Source of the DNA: Anarhynchus alexandrinus
Taxonomy: Eukaryota; Chordata; Aves; Charadriiformes; Charadriidae
Reading direction: 5' to 3'
Length of the DNA stretch: 64,000 nt
NCBI GenBank assembly: GCA_008711295.1
Contig: VUYV01000325.1
Coordinates: 107,655 to 171,654, forward strand
Part shown: positions 8,010 through 21,009 of the stretch, piece after piece
How positions within the stretch are numbered: the first letter of the stretch is position 1
Layout of the letters: each line of letters starts with the position of its first letter
Program-made: the position numbers and the translations under genes
Notes under the pieces: generated by a model
Seen by the model: the letters and a program-made list of their open reading frames with translations, nothing else
What the model was told of the DNA's origin: nothing
Databases searched by the model: none

Positions 8010-11000
8010 CTGTGAGCTCAGGGCCACCATCAGGGCTGGTCCTGTTCGGTTTGCTGGTCTGGTAGCTCCTGGTTCCGAATTTCACCATGGTAGGAAAAGG
8101 AAAGATGCTGTGGGGTCACGTTCATGGTGAGCTGGGGCCGCTCCTTCCCATGCGCGTCCCGGTTTCACAGCAAAGACCGGACTCTTCCAACTCTACCCAA
8201 GGTCTAATGCAGCAAAGGGAGCTGTTCCCTGAGGCTGAGGTGGCAAAAGCCAGCGAACTCGCGTTTTCCTGCACTCCTTGTTCAGCGGCTTTTAAATCGA
8301 GAGCTGTAAAAATGTGGACAGAAATCCATCGCGGGCCAAGGCCTCGACTGCCAAGTTTCTGCCTGTTGTGGTGTAGCTCTTAATGGCCCAATTAAAAGTC
8401 TCTGAAAAATAGGGCTTATGCTAACAGACTCTTAACTCTAGTGCTGTTAGCGGTCACCCGTGTACTCAGGTCTTAACATAATTAAATACTAATGCAAAGT
8501 TTAAGAAAGCGCTCCATTCTCAAAAGTAACCATAAATATCAGCATAAGAACTGTGACTTCAAATTAGCGTGTTCTGTTTACAATTAAAATAAGCTGGTCT
8601 TTTGAAGGGCAAGTTCTGCAGGTTCGCTGCTGGGATCCAGAACCCTGTGAGGGTTTTCCTGGTTCCTGCACTGTTACTGTTGTAAATTTAGTGGGCAGAA
8701 AGATATCGGCTGTACCTCTGCGGAGCCGTTGTCTTCTGCAGTTTATCTACGTGTCATCTGAAATGTTGAGCTCTCCCTGACCTGTGTGGGTACATCTAAA
8801 CTGAACAGCAGCTGATGATGGGAATGTATTTAAGTGGAAAATTACATACTAATACTTTTGCTTTGAGTTCAGGGAATGTTGTGCATCGCATAAAGCGATA
8901 AAAGTTTTGCAGAGTTAATTAGGTAGGATGCAGCTGGAGGCTTTGGAAGCCTGAATTCTGTTCTCTTCTCTGCCGCTGGCTCTTTTTTTGATGGAGGCCT
9001 GTCCGCTTGATGTTCGCATCTTCACTTTCCCGAAATAAGACTTATACCTGCAGCAGCTCAACTGAATGAAGTCTCATTCAAACGCTTGTGTGAGTACAGT
9101 TTAAAGAATACTTGGATTGTCTAAAGTACTCTTTCAGTCTTTGACAAAGTAGCAGCCTAAAACCATCTGAAATCTCAGTGCTTGGCGCTGGCGCAGTGCA
9201 AAGGTGGCATTATCCTGGAGTCCCTGAAATCGCTTTATTCTGTCTGCCAACTTGCCCAGTATTAGATGCTGAAGTTAACAGAACTGTGATGGTCATTAGA
9301 GGGTCTTTGTCTAATTAAACAGTTGCATTTTTTAATCTGGGGCTGTTTCATGTAGTAGCTAGGATGGCTGATGAAAGCTGAAAAGGAAAGGTTTGCTTCC
9401 CCCACCTGCTTCCTTGGATAGTGTTTTCCCTGTTCTTGGGATCATACTCATGCTTTTGCTGGGTTTTCAGGACAGCTGAAAGAGAAGATATTTTTTCTTT
9501 ATAAAGGAAAATGTCGTGGTGAACCCACAGAACTTGACAGGAGATGGCACAGCCAGTGCATTTTGCAACATTTTTTTTCCTTTAATGATTAGATCTCAAG
9601 TTTGATTCTTTCAAAACCGTTCTGAAAGATTTTGCTGAGTCCCATGGGTGGATTTTTCTTTTCTTATGCATGAACTCACACCTTTAAAAAAAACCAACAA
9701 ACTGGAAATTCTTAACGTTTTGCTAAGTGCAGTTTCCTCCCATACTTCACCTTTTTCAGGGTCTTACATCCCCATCCTCGAACAGGAGCAGGCTTCTGGA
9801 AAGCCATTTGTGCCTCCCCTAGCTGCCTGCTTGCTTGCTGCTGAGTGTTGGTGTTTTGTTTTGAGCTTGCTGAGCTCTCCACCGGCAGATCCCCCCACTA
9901 ATCCCTGCCGACTCTGGAACAAAAACAGCAGGACCAAGCGTCATGTTTCGTCATGTGCCAGACATGGGACAGGCTGCGGCTGCCAGAGCGGACACTCATT
10001 GAAAAGCTACAGCGACTTTCATCGCAGGTTGTTTTAACACTGAAGTATACATGGGCAGGAATATTTTTTAAGTTTTTTTGCTTAAAATAGGGAGCATGTG
10101 GTGTGTTTGAGGGTTGTGTTTCCTGACTGAATAGGCCTTTTTAACGGTTAAGTTATAGATCCCTGAAATGGAGGGTCTATAATAAAAATGCTGACGCGGG
10201 TTTAAAGCTTTTTGAATAGTGACACTGTAATAAAGAGCCAACTGTGTAGTCACTGAATACTGCGCTGTGATTTTTTAATCGTGAGAGTCTGGATCTCTCA
10301 GGAAAGCCTTCTAGGCTCAATTAGGAGTTTTATATTCTCCCGAAACATTTTTTCAGCTTAAAACTCTTCAGTCTTTTTTGGTAACACGATCAAGGTCTGC
10401 AAACGCGTAGCTATGAAAGGGGCTAATACGTGCCTCTTTCAAGAGACAAACTACATGTTGAGCCTGCCTGAAGGTTGGCTGGTTTGAAATGGTGTTTATG
10501 TGCTTATGATCAGTGGGGAAGCAGCCTTTGATGTCCCGGAGTATTTTTTCCACCGTGAGTAGCGGCGTGTGAAACAGAACGTCGAGACCTGCTCAGCTCC
10601 AAAGGAGAGTGTTTCTTCCAAAGCGTCTCTCGTGCCCGAGTGTCATGGAAACTGGGGACGCAGCAAAAGGTAGAGAATCAGGGACCTGTGTTTTCTTGGC
10701 TTCTGACCTTAGTGAGCGAAGTTCTTTGTGCTCTTCTCTGTCCCTTTAATTAAATAGTGTAATAACGCGTTTCTACCTTGCAGGTGTGCTTCTGAGGCTG
10801 ACTTCATTAGTGCTTCTGTCAGGCTTGTGTTACAGCTACGTCCAGGTGCGCTTTGCTGCTGCTGGACCTCGGCCGTGCTGCGCGCCGTGGCTGCCCTGTT
10901 GGCCGGCAGTCCGTGCCCATCATGCTCTCGCCATGGTTTGTGTTCTTGCAGGACCGTGTTCGCGACAGGCCTGAGAAGGAGAGCAGCTCCGGCGCTCCCG

Positions 11001-14000
11001 GTGCCCTGCGCGGGCTCTGCCCCGCTGGCGGGGGGTGTTCAGGCCCCTGCTTTTGGGAACCGTTTTGTGCATGCGTTGTCTGAGCTGCTGGACAGCCTCA
11101 GCCCGAGCTCTGCCTTACGGGGGTTGCGTGTTTACGCTTTGGATATTTCGGTGCACGGTGGTGTGAGGGTGGTGCTGTGTAGATTTACACAAAAATGTGC
11201 TGAGTGTTTCTTGGCAGAAGTGCGTGCAGTGTATGGGGAGGCATTTTTGCTCTGTCCAGAAATAGTCATATCTGTTCTCCCAGGTGGAAGAGCAGGCACA
11301 GATGGAATCTGTCTCTGCCCTACAAGCAAGCTTTGCTTCGAGTCTGTCTGGGTCCCTGTTGGGGCAATATTTTGTTACTCGAAGCAGAACGTTTGAATTT
11401 GTAGACAGACCATTAGAGCGAGAGCAGCCTGCGAGCGGAGGGAATGGCCGTCTGCTTTACAGCCGCTTCATTGTGGGGAAGTAACACGAAACTTGGAATG
11501 GTGAAGCGGGGACCTGACAGCTCTGCTGGTGGAGAAACCGAGATAATGTTCTGGAGTCACTGTGAGCTGAATGAATGAAAAGTGAGGTCAGCATTGCAGG
11601 TAGCATCAGCAATTAACTTTAATTGTGCAGCCTTGGAACAAAAAAGTATCTGTTCAAGATTTACGGCAATTTATGTCAGTGGATAGATTAATGAACCTCT
11701 CTCTTCTGTCTCTGTTGTTGCTAAAGCTGTGGTGCCACTTTATTGCCTAATATTAATCCCTGGAAGTTTAGGGAATGGCACATTGGGGCAGATGCCAGCA
11801 ACAGGACTCCAGATTCAGCTTTTTCCCTCTCATTATTTAGGCTTGCATTTCTGTGCAAGGATTAAGGCCACTGTGACTCTCGCAAGTGCCCAGACAGCTG
11901 CGAGGAGTGTCCCAGTGACAGGCAGTGCGATTCCGGGCGCTGCACCCGCCTTGCTTGGTGCAGAGGTGCTTTACGCTGGTGTTGACCCTTTTCAGGGGGG
12001 AAAGAAGAATGGCCCTGTTGGTGTTTGGTGGGAGTGGGTGGGTGATGGGGAGGTGAGCCTCCTTTCCCTACTAGCTGCGCTTGCTCTGGGGCTTGAGCTT
12101 GTTCCCGTGCGATGGGGTGACAGTCACCGTCTGCACAGTCCATCTCCACGCGTGGATTCACGCGGCCGTGCTGCGCGGCACTTCCTCACTAATGGTATGG
12201 CTGTTTCCATGGCAGACGTGTAGAGTGTAAATACAGCCACTGTGCTCTTCCCCAGTAAGTCGGATTTGGCCCTGACTTTGTCAACTGCAGTTCCTTGTTC
12301 TGTTCCTTGTTCTGGCCTCTGCTCCTACAATCCTTGCAACCTGACCTGTCTCACAGTGTGTTGGTTTTCAACTTTTTTTTTTTCCTGGCACTTGTAATAA
12401 TTAAGTCTGTTACATGCTAATTTAAACCTGCATGACTTACTTTAAGTCTACCTGTGTGGGATAGTTCATGTTTTCTTGTAAAGAGAACTTTTCCTTCCAA
12501 AAAGCTGTCTTTGATCCCCCCCCACGTATGGTCTGAGCTTCTAATGAGTAGGGGCGAGCACTGCTTGACGGGTAAAGCTCTTCCTTTTCATTTGAGAAAC
12601 ACCGCTCTTTTGGGTGGCACGCTTGCTCTTCTGCCTGCACCACCACGTATCTTGCATAGATCCGGCAAGAAGCTTTGGAATGATCTCAGCTCTTCTTCCC
12701 TTCGCTTACAGACTAATTCCAGCAGTTAATCTGTCCCATAGGTTGTTTCACACTGCAATTCCATATTGACGTGCATAGCCCAGGTAAGTAACGAGGTTTG
12801 CCTCGTTTGCTTCTCGGTGTTGCTCGGAAGCCTGGCAGCGCTGTGCCTGCACGCTCACAGCTCAAAGTCTGTACAGAACAAATGCTCCCGAGTGCGTTCT
12901 TCCTTACGAAAGCATTCAGGAGATCAAGGTGGCTTAAAGGGCTTGGCTCAGGATGCCCCAGAGTGATTCTGTTTTCATCACAGATAATAAGTGTCTTTTA
13001 GATCGGTGTTAGCCTGTGCATTTGTAACAGCGCTGGGTTGTGTTCCTCATCTGCCTAAGGTTAGATTTCTTCACTCCTCTTTTCTGTAACTCTTTCTAAT
13101 AGTACTTTGAAGTTGTCTGCATCAGATTCATGTTTTTTTCATGTTGTCTAATATGCAAGGTTGGAGACTTATTCTTCCTTTCTATGTTTTCATCGAGGTA
13201 AACGCATGCGATCAGGATAACTCTCTCTTCTAAGGTAGTTCCTTAGGAGCAAACTTTGGATTCTTTGGCTTTCAAATATAAATTCACCAGTCTTTTGTTT
13301 AAGAATAGCAGAGAGCTAGAGTGAGTCACTCGCGGTATTTTCTTTTTCTGGGTTAACTTCTGCCTTCTTTGCAAATTAAGTTGAAATTCCTTTTCCAACA
13401 GTGTTTCAGATACTTAAACAAGCAGTACTGTATTTAATTTTGCTCTGTGAAGAATTGGATTTGCCTAATGAAAAAGAGCTAAGTTGCAAATAGCGGGGAG
13501 TATGAAAGAAGTGGTATTTCCATTCATATTTTGACTTATCCACAGGGAAAAGATCTGATACTTCTGTTTGTGCTGAACTTTTGTACTCAGATGCTATCCT
13601 TAGTCTGGTAGTCCCCGCTCTAAATCTGGCGGAGCCTCGTGGTAGCGCTGCGAGGGGACCGTGACTGTGTCGGGAGGGTAGATCCTAGCTTCTCTCCCGT
13701 GGTTTTCCTGTTTCTCAGAGTGAGTCACTGCCGGTGGCAGTGATTGGGGCTCTGATTCGAACCCTTCCCTTCTCATCCCTCAAGGCAAAATGTTGTTCGG
13801 TCTAAGCTGTCCAAAAATATGGCAAGAAGAAACATTAAAGAGGAACTTGAAGCCAGCTTGGCGCTTGAGACATGAAAATGGCTTTTAAGAGTTCCGTGGT
13901 ATTAAGTTCCCGTTTCTTTGTGCACTTACATACTAACTGTGTTCTGAAGAATTCCTTCGAGCTGCAGCCCCCGCAGGTGCCCGTGTCGACGGTTCACCGG

Positions 14001-15149
14001 CGGCAGCGCGTTGGTGGAAGGAGCGGCGCAGGGGCAGGAGACCTGGGGCTCCCGTTCTGCTCCGTGGGTGTGGGTGGGCAGGCGGGAGCGGAATTAATCT
14101 GCAAGCAAGAGAAGGAACTGGATCAGATTTCTGAGGTCTTTTTGTCATTGAGTGCGTGGTAATTCATGATCAGCAGGTTTAGCTCTGACTGTTCCGTGCA
14201 TACCTGTGGTTTCCTAGCTATCTTCCTTTAATGGAGAAAATTTAAAATGCAGTAACAAAGACTGAAACACAACAGGAGGAAGTGCTTGCATTTACTGAGC
14301 GTACAATGGGTTGTTTTCACCTCTTGATTGCAGATACCGGTGAACTGAGCCCTTACCCGCAGCTCTGTCGATCCTGATTATTGCAGAGCAGTTCGTTGTG
14401 TTTTTCAAATTGGAAATTGTCAGCTAAAGTGCTGGTCCCATAAATTTCTAAAAAGCTCAAGCTGTTAAAAATTGAAATTTGTGCTCTGTAACCTCTGGCC
14501 GTGATGAACTCCGCAGGGATTCCAGACTGAACCTGCCCCTTACCACCTGGGCTGGATAGCAAACCTTTAAGGAAACTGGTATTAATATTGAAACTGTCCC
14601 TATAGCTTAATCGGAATGACTTGTGGTATAATCAAATTGCTCACGGGACTTTATCACGCTATGTAGGGAACCAGTTTCATTATTAAACATTGTCTGCTCA
14701 GCCGTAAAGGACCAAGTCCAATGTTTTTTTCATGCTCGAGTGTCATCACTCTGAATCTGGGTGGTCACTTTGCTGTTTCTTAGCGATGCTTGCAGAAGAA
14801 GATGACTGAAGTTCTTGAAGGTAGGAGCCTTACCCTCCTGTTGTTGGGGTTCACCCTATGTTCTGTCCCAGCTACCACTTGGACCAGGTGCTGGTCTGTG
14901 GAGCTGGTGTTCTCCTCTCTCAGCCTTTACCCTTTATGTCATCTTTAACACAACTGCTGGTTACGGGAGCCTCATCTTTGGTGATTCTAGAAAACATCTC
15001 TGCTTGGTTGTGCATAAGCAGCTCTACAGATTGTGCTTTGAGATATTTTTTTGTAGTTATGTAGGACAGTGGCAGGGAAATGAAAAAATCCATTCCAGTG
15101 ATTTTTTTAGGGGATTTATCCTTGCACTGTTTGGTGGTGTGGTTGTTTG

Positions 15150-15190
15150 GGATTTTTTTTTTTTTGTGGGTTTGTTTTTTTTCGGTTGTT
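15150..15190. repeat. T-rich low-complexity tract
   Basis: Runs of T separated by G (GTGGGTTTG-like spacing). An N at 15237 follows shortly after. Confidence 0.8.
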
Positions 15191-18100
15191 TTGCTCCCTG
15201 AATAGTTATCATGGGACTGGGGGACTTCAATTAATTNTATGACTTCTGTCATTGAGTTCAAGGTCGCTGTTTTCCATGATTCTGCATTCTTTATTTTGTA
15301 GCGCTATGAAAAACTTGAGTCAATTCTCAGTTCTTGAATTTGGTGGTAGCACTCTGCTTGTTTAGGGTTTTTTTTTTCCTAAGTAGAAATTTTAAAAATG
15401 AATAATCAGCAAACATCCCAAGTTTGGTTGTCAAAGGCTGACAGGGCAGGGGAGAGGTTTTTTTAAAAAGCTTTTTCATCTGTGACTCATGAAAAGAGTT
15501 TTAACTCTATGGTTTGAATCTTGGACAGTACTAGAGGTCACTCTGAAACTTTAGAAAAAATAAGTATTAGTCTATGTAGCTAGAACCCTTTTTGACTGTT
15601 AAGATCAAAAGTTGGTGTCATTAATGAAATTTTTGTTCACTGCTGGCCCTGGAGTTTCTAATACTCCCAAGTCATCTGCTGATAGTGCCCTAGTTGTGTT
15701 GGTGGGCTTTGTTTTGTTTTGTTTTTTAATAAATCCTGGTGGGCCGCTTTCATGCTTCTGTAATAGAAATGACTTTAAATGGAGAGCTCTGACTTGCCTT
15801 AGTGGTGGGAACTGCTAATTTGTTGGGGTATATTTGGTAAGAGAAGAAGTGGAAAAAACGTTTAAGAAAAAGTTTGCTGTAACGGTTCACTTGCAAACTG
15901 CGGGCCTCTCTGTTTATCGGTTTTTATTGTTACAAGGACAGGATGGGATGTGGAAATGAGAGCGCTTTGGCTTGCAAGGAACTTGCTGATTTTCATGGTT
16001 TTCCGTGACGGGGCTGCCTGGAGGATGGTAGGACAAGCGCATACCGAAGGCTGTTTCCACTTCTGTTCTCGTGGTGGGTATCGTCCTGCCATCCTCGGGC
16101 TCACACAGATCTCTGAAACTGGCTTTAGTCAATTTTTTCTTTGGTTTTTTTTCTTGGAATTTGAGTGTGTAAGCCAGACAGCAGCCCTCTCGTATCAGAG
16201 CATGAGCTTCTCGTGAGAGCTATTACCAATTCCATGTTAATCATCCCAGGGCCCTGATGCAACCGCTGTCTTCCTGGATGGAGAACAGAAGGATATTTTG
16301 CAGTACTGAAGCTCTGGTGGGGTGGAGAAGGCTGGCTTTGGTGCCGTCCAGCGCGTGCTCCGCTGCCGCGTGGCTGGTGCCGTTCTCCTGGTCGGACAAG
16401 AAGTGCCTTCGGCGTCCTCTGGCATTGAGGCAACGGATGGAAGGGTGCAGGATGCAGGGTGAATTCCTGATGCCTCTAGCTTCCCACTGTTATCGATGCT
16501 CAGATGTATTTTGGAGTATATGCTAGCTACAGACCCCCCATAAACCAAGGCGATCGAGTATTCCAGCTTTCTTATGTCCATGTTTGTACTCGGACTTTTT
16601 TAGCGGTTCGTTCCGTGTAAGTGGTGACAGGGCGTGATGGCATCCACCAGAACTAGGGGGGAGCTCGCGGGGGGGGCAGCTCACAGCAGCCTTCTGGTGG
16701 TTATTACCTGTTGTGCGACATCTGTGCATTAAGGGAATGTCTCTTCAGCTGTTTTGTTTTGGGTTTGTTGAGGGGATTCATCCTCTCGGTGGGGCCTAGA
16801 GGACAAGACTGGGAGTCACAACATCTGAGTTTCATCATTAACCGCGTTACTGATGTTCCTGGCGTCTCCGAACAGAAGATCTCTAGCGTTTGGTTGCCCA
16901 TCTCTACAGCTGGACTGCTCTTCACTTTGATCTCTTCAGAGGAATTATGTCATGCAAATTCAATGCGTTGTCTTTTACCATCTGACCATTGCTCAAGCGT
17001 AGAAGTTTACACTTCCTTAAGCAGTTTTCCTTCGTTTTGCTAATCGGGGCTGATCTATTGTGCAAGAGTTTTCCTAAGGAGCTAAGGCTGTTTTAGAGAA
17101 AGGCACTGCTCTGCAGAGAATCTGGCCATTGAAATCTGGTGTTGTCAAGACATGAGATAACGTAGAGCAGGCAGGGAGAAATTCTGATATTGATTTTACC
17201 CTTCATAAGTTACTTTGGATGTGTAAGTAAAGCTGTATATTTGCTACAGCTGTTACGGGAATAACTGCTTCTGATTTCCTATCGAAAGCTGTTACAAATA
17301 GGGGGGAAAAAAGCAGCAAAGAACCTGAAAAGTCTGGTGAGAAGAACAGGCACAGTATTTTAAAGGCACCAGAGGATATTGATATCTCTAAAGCAGTCTC
17401 TGACGTTGACCCTCAGATCAGCAAACCTCACCACCTCTGTTCGGGAACAGCTGAGCAGTAGCTAAAGGTAGTCTTTAAGGGAAAAAAGAAAAAGGACACC
17501 CACCCCACCCCCTGAAAAAAAACCCAAACGATGCCATTTGTAGCTCTGTATAGTGTTTGAAGAAAGCCTCGTAAAGTTTTTCCTGTTTCTTTGTCTTCCT
17601 TACAGCCTTGGACCACCAATGTCTCTCTTGAGCTGGAAGGCGGGCGCATCTTAGAGCAGGTTGATGGAAGTGGAAGACAGAGCTCATTGTAGGTCTCTGC
17701 TCCCCACTGCTTTGTTCGGGGATTGGGATGTTGTAGCACAGGCTTAATTTATAATCTAGGTCCTCTTCTTAAATCTACGAAGACAAGAAGAAAAGCCAGG
17801 AATGTTATGATTGGGAGGAGGAGTGAGGCAGGGCTATTTTTAAGCAAACCCTTCAATTTCATCTGTTTTGTGCAGCGGCGATGAGTGGAGCCATGATAAA
17901 TGTTTGTCTTGTCTCTTATTACTTTCTTCCTTAGATGTGACTTAAAATTCATAGGATCTCTTGTGGACGCCCAGTGGCATCAGAGAACAAATTAAAGGAA
18001 GAGAAGAAAGCGGCCCTAAAGCCCGGAGAGGAGAGCATCCCCGGGGATGGTTGTGTAGCCATCATGCTGAAGCATAGGTCGTTTCATTGCTCGCTGGTGA

Positions 18101-20785
18101 AGCTTTTTACTGCATCTCTTCACAATGGGCTTGGGGTCAAAGTCTGCATTTACGCATCCCTGTTCACGAGTTCGGTTGCAATAAATCACGTGGCTTGGGA
18201 GGAAGAAGTCCTTGAATATTTTAATGTCTTCACAGCCTTTCATGCACAGAGCCGCTTGATGGGTGGGACGTGAAGGTTGGGCTGCCCGAGGAAATCCATC
18301 TGCAGTCCTTTGTCTTCAGGAGATGTAACACAAAGCAGGTTTTGCTTAAATAATAGGACCTCAGGATCAACACTTCACTCGTGCGTGAGCGGGGCCAGAG
18401 CACCCACCAGTAACGCTGCTGCCTCTGCAGCCGCGCTGGTGAGCCGACTTCTGTCAAGGCGGGCCGTGATTAAGCAGCTTCTAACGAGGCTCCAAGACTG
18501 CGAGTGGTCGGCAGGCTGTGTTTTGGGAACCCTGGTGCTAACGTTTGGCTAATAAATCAAGAGGCCTGAGGCCAGTATAACAATATTAATTAGGATGCTG
18601 GGGTGCTAGCTGAGGTTTCTAGCTATTTTTTGCTCCTGGGCTTATGGACTGTAAAGCCTGAGTGTGGATTTTATGGTGTAGTAAAAAGAAACACTTCTGG
18701 TTGTAAAAGAATGAGACTGCAGTAAATCTCTGGTGAAATAAAGCCAGTGAAAAGAATCTAGGTGATCCCGGGCTTTTGTAAAGAGTATTTACTCTGTTAG
18801 CGATTAATTAAAATGGTCTGAGATTTTTGTAGCTTAATGATCTTTTCAGGTAGCCGGGCGTTAGTTCTGCTGGTGTAGGAACTCTTCTCTGGGGGTGATG
18901 TTTCCTGGTGCTTCCCTAGGGAAAAAACTTGCGCCTAAAGGCATCTTGCTCACTTAGTCTCTTTTTTCTTTTTTTTTTTTTTCTTTTACAATTTGCCAGG
19001 CTGTGGGAAGAGGCAAAGATTGGGTTGCCAAACTCCGCTGGCCAGTCGGCTCCTGGGGAAGTTGCCTTCTGCTCCGCAGCCCCACCCTGGGGAGCCGCAG
19101 CTCTCCCCCAGCACGGGCTCGACAGCGAACGTAAACCGTGTGCGTCCCGGCGTGACTCCCTCCTCAGCTAAAATAAAAGGGGAAATACTTTTTTCAACCG
19201 CAAAGTGCTTAGCCTCTGGCAAATGATTTAATTCCGTCTGGAAGCCTGCGTCTTGTGAAGGCATTTGTGTGCCCGCAGTTTGTTGGAGGAGCGGAGGCAG
19301 CGGGGTCGTGGGGCTCTGCTCTTCACCCAGAAGGTCCCCGGAACGCCGGGGCTGCGCCTGGTGACGCTTCACCAAGGGGTCGGTGTCGGCCTCTCCACCC
19401 GGGGCTCGCCGGGGATGTCGTCGGTGCCCCGCGGGTTCCGCTCCTGCGCAGGAGCCCTGCGCGGAGCTCTCCTGGCACGGCTGCTGCCACCAGGGACGGA
19501 AAGCAAGAGTCGCTTTAATTTCGCTTTCCATTACAAATGCAGAAATAATTTTGTCCGCTGAAAGGTCACTTATTTTTAAAGGGACTCTGACTCAGAAATG
19601 ACTTTTCAGAAATACTACTTGTAGCAAATAGTATCTCCTAAATGATCAAATTTTTATTTTATTGGCATATTTTAAATTGCAGCTTCAGTTTGTGCTACTG
19701 AGTTGTTCTGCGTGGCTAGCTTGCTCCATGAGAACGTATCGGCCACTTGCGTTTACTTGGCTGTCACGCTGCGGGCTCCCGGTGGCAGACAGAGTCACGG
19801 GAGGCAGAAAAGGGGCAAAGAAAGATGCAGTGAAAGCACAGACAGCATGGATGCTTTTTTCTTGCTTCTCTGGTTGTATAGGTTGCTTCTACCATCTCTT
19901 TTTTTTGTATTAAATCCAGTTGGAAATTGATGTCCTTTGGGGCTATGGAGAATTTAGCGGGGAAAAAAAAGTACTCAGAGGTTGCTTTGGAGGTTTTGAC
20001 TGAGAAGTCAAAGAGGTTCTGCACTGAAGGCAGTGTCTTATCGCGAGGTTAATCCCTGCCAGAACAATACTCTCGCTTTAGCAAGTATGATTCTGAAATG
20101 CCATCTTGCTAGCAACAGGGAAAATGCAGGACAGCTGATAAGTTCTTGTATCTGTTAGATTAGTAGTATTAATGCTAAAAGGATACTATATGGTTTGAGT
20201 TTTGTGCATAGCAGTGGCAAAAAGTATTAGTGCACACTGAACATCTGCTGTGAAATTAGGGAGACATCAAAGTAGGGTGGGATGGGAGATGTGAGCACGC
20301 TCTGACCCTGCCAGAGACCCGCTCGTTGCTCAGCACAGCTGTCAGTACTCCGTGGAACCACGCTTCATCTACATACCATATTTTCATGAAAACAAGCGAT
20401 TTTTGGGGAATTGATTGTCATGAGTTTGCATGGAAGTGCAGAATCTTTTTGTATATTAGACAAGAAAATTCCTCAGGCTAAAAACCAGCTGTGTGTCTAC
20501 TGCAGAAATCACAGATGATTGTGATGATCTGCCAGACCTCAGCAGCGTTTGCAGTGAGGCGGGAGAGGTGTGTTTAATGTAAGTTCACAGGTCTGGGTGA
20601 ATTCCAGGTGTGGTGATATTTGAGAACTCTGTTTCCCAGTAAAAACCTCTCTGCTATAGAGGCAGCGGGCATTTCACAGGCTGACGTCTGTTTACTGATC
20701 TCGTAGCTACGTTTGGTTGTAGAAGCGTGGTGGGTTTTTTCTCCCCTTTCATAAAATTGAAATGTGCGTTTCTTTTCCACCGTAG

Positions 20786-21009
20786 GACATGGTGCAGGGT
20801 GAAGAGCACAGATAAAGAACCTTCCACCACTCCACAGCCTGTTCCACCTGCCCCGAGGACTTCATGCGGCAGGACGCAGGCTGATGCCCTCAGCACACCC
20901 TGCCATGGACGGGGGGAAGAACTACCCGCAGCACGAGCACCAGCAGTCGGGCAATACGCTCTACAGCATCCCCGGCCTCCGCTCCCAGCTCGCCGTGCCG
21001 GCCATGGAG
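20786..21009 (+). CDS. SBNO2: SBNO2 exon 2: end of 5' UTR and residues 1-42
   Basis: Acceptor ..CCGTAG at 20785; donor GAG|GTGAGG at 21010; phase 0 end. Coding begins at 20884. The first codons give MPSAHPAMD followed by GGKNYPQHE, aligning in length with the mammalian SBNO2 start, where a second Met is also residue 8. The first ATG has a poor context (C at -3, C at +4). Met8 at 20905 has a strong one (GCCATGG). Either may be used. The UTR part contains two very short upstream ORFs, listed separately. Confidence 0.92.
20789..20815 (+). promoter_or_regulatory. SBNO2: Upstream ORF, 8 codons, in SBNO2 5' UTR
   Basis: ATG at 20789, three bases into exon 2, reads eight codons (MVQGEEHR) to a TAA at 20813-20815. 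It would be present in every transcript using the exon 2 acceptor. Likely effect: modest inhibition of downstream initiation (inference). Confidence 0.6.
20864..20884 (+). promoter_or_regulatory. SBNO2: Upstream ORF, 6 codons, whose stop overlaps the SBNO2 start (TGATG)
   Basis: ATG at 20864 reads MRQDAG and stops at TGA 20882-20884. The A of that stop is the A of the main ATG at 20884. Such a one-base overlap is a classic termination-reinitiation geometry. With the weak context of the main ATG it may favour use of Met8 at 20905. Function is inferred. Confidence 0.65.

Larger units (their letters stand above)
7316..20785 (+). other. SBNO2: SBNO2 intron 1 (13,470 bp)
   Basis: Begins GTAAGG and ends in a pyrimidine tract plus CCGTAG. 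A CR1 copy occupies its first 700 bp. The rest is mostly AT-rich unique sequence with short T-runs and one N at 15237. GC-richer patches occur around 10,850-11,050 and 19,020-19,500. No coding exon or RNA gene could be supported in it. Long first introns commonly carry regulatory DNA, but no specific element is claimed. Confidence 0.75.

Noticed and set aside
10560..10669. ATG followed by eight codons and a GTAGAG donor in intron 1 as an alternative first exon
   Set aside because: Phase and context do not fit any downstream SBNO2 exon, and there is no promoter-like composition around it.
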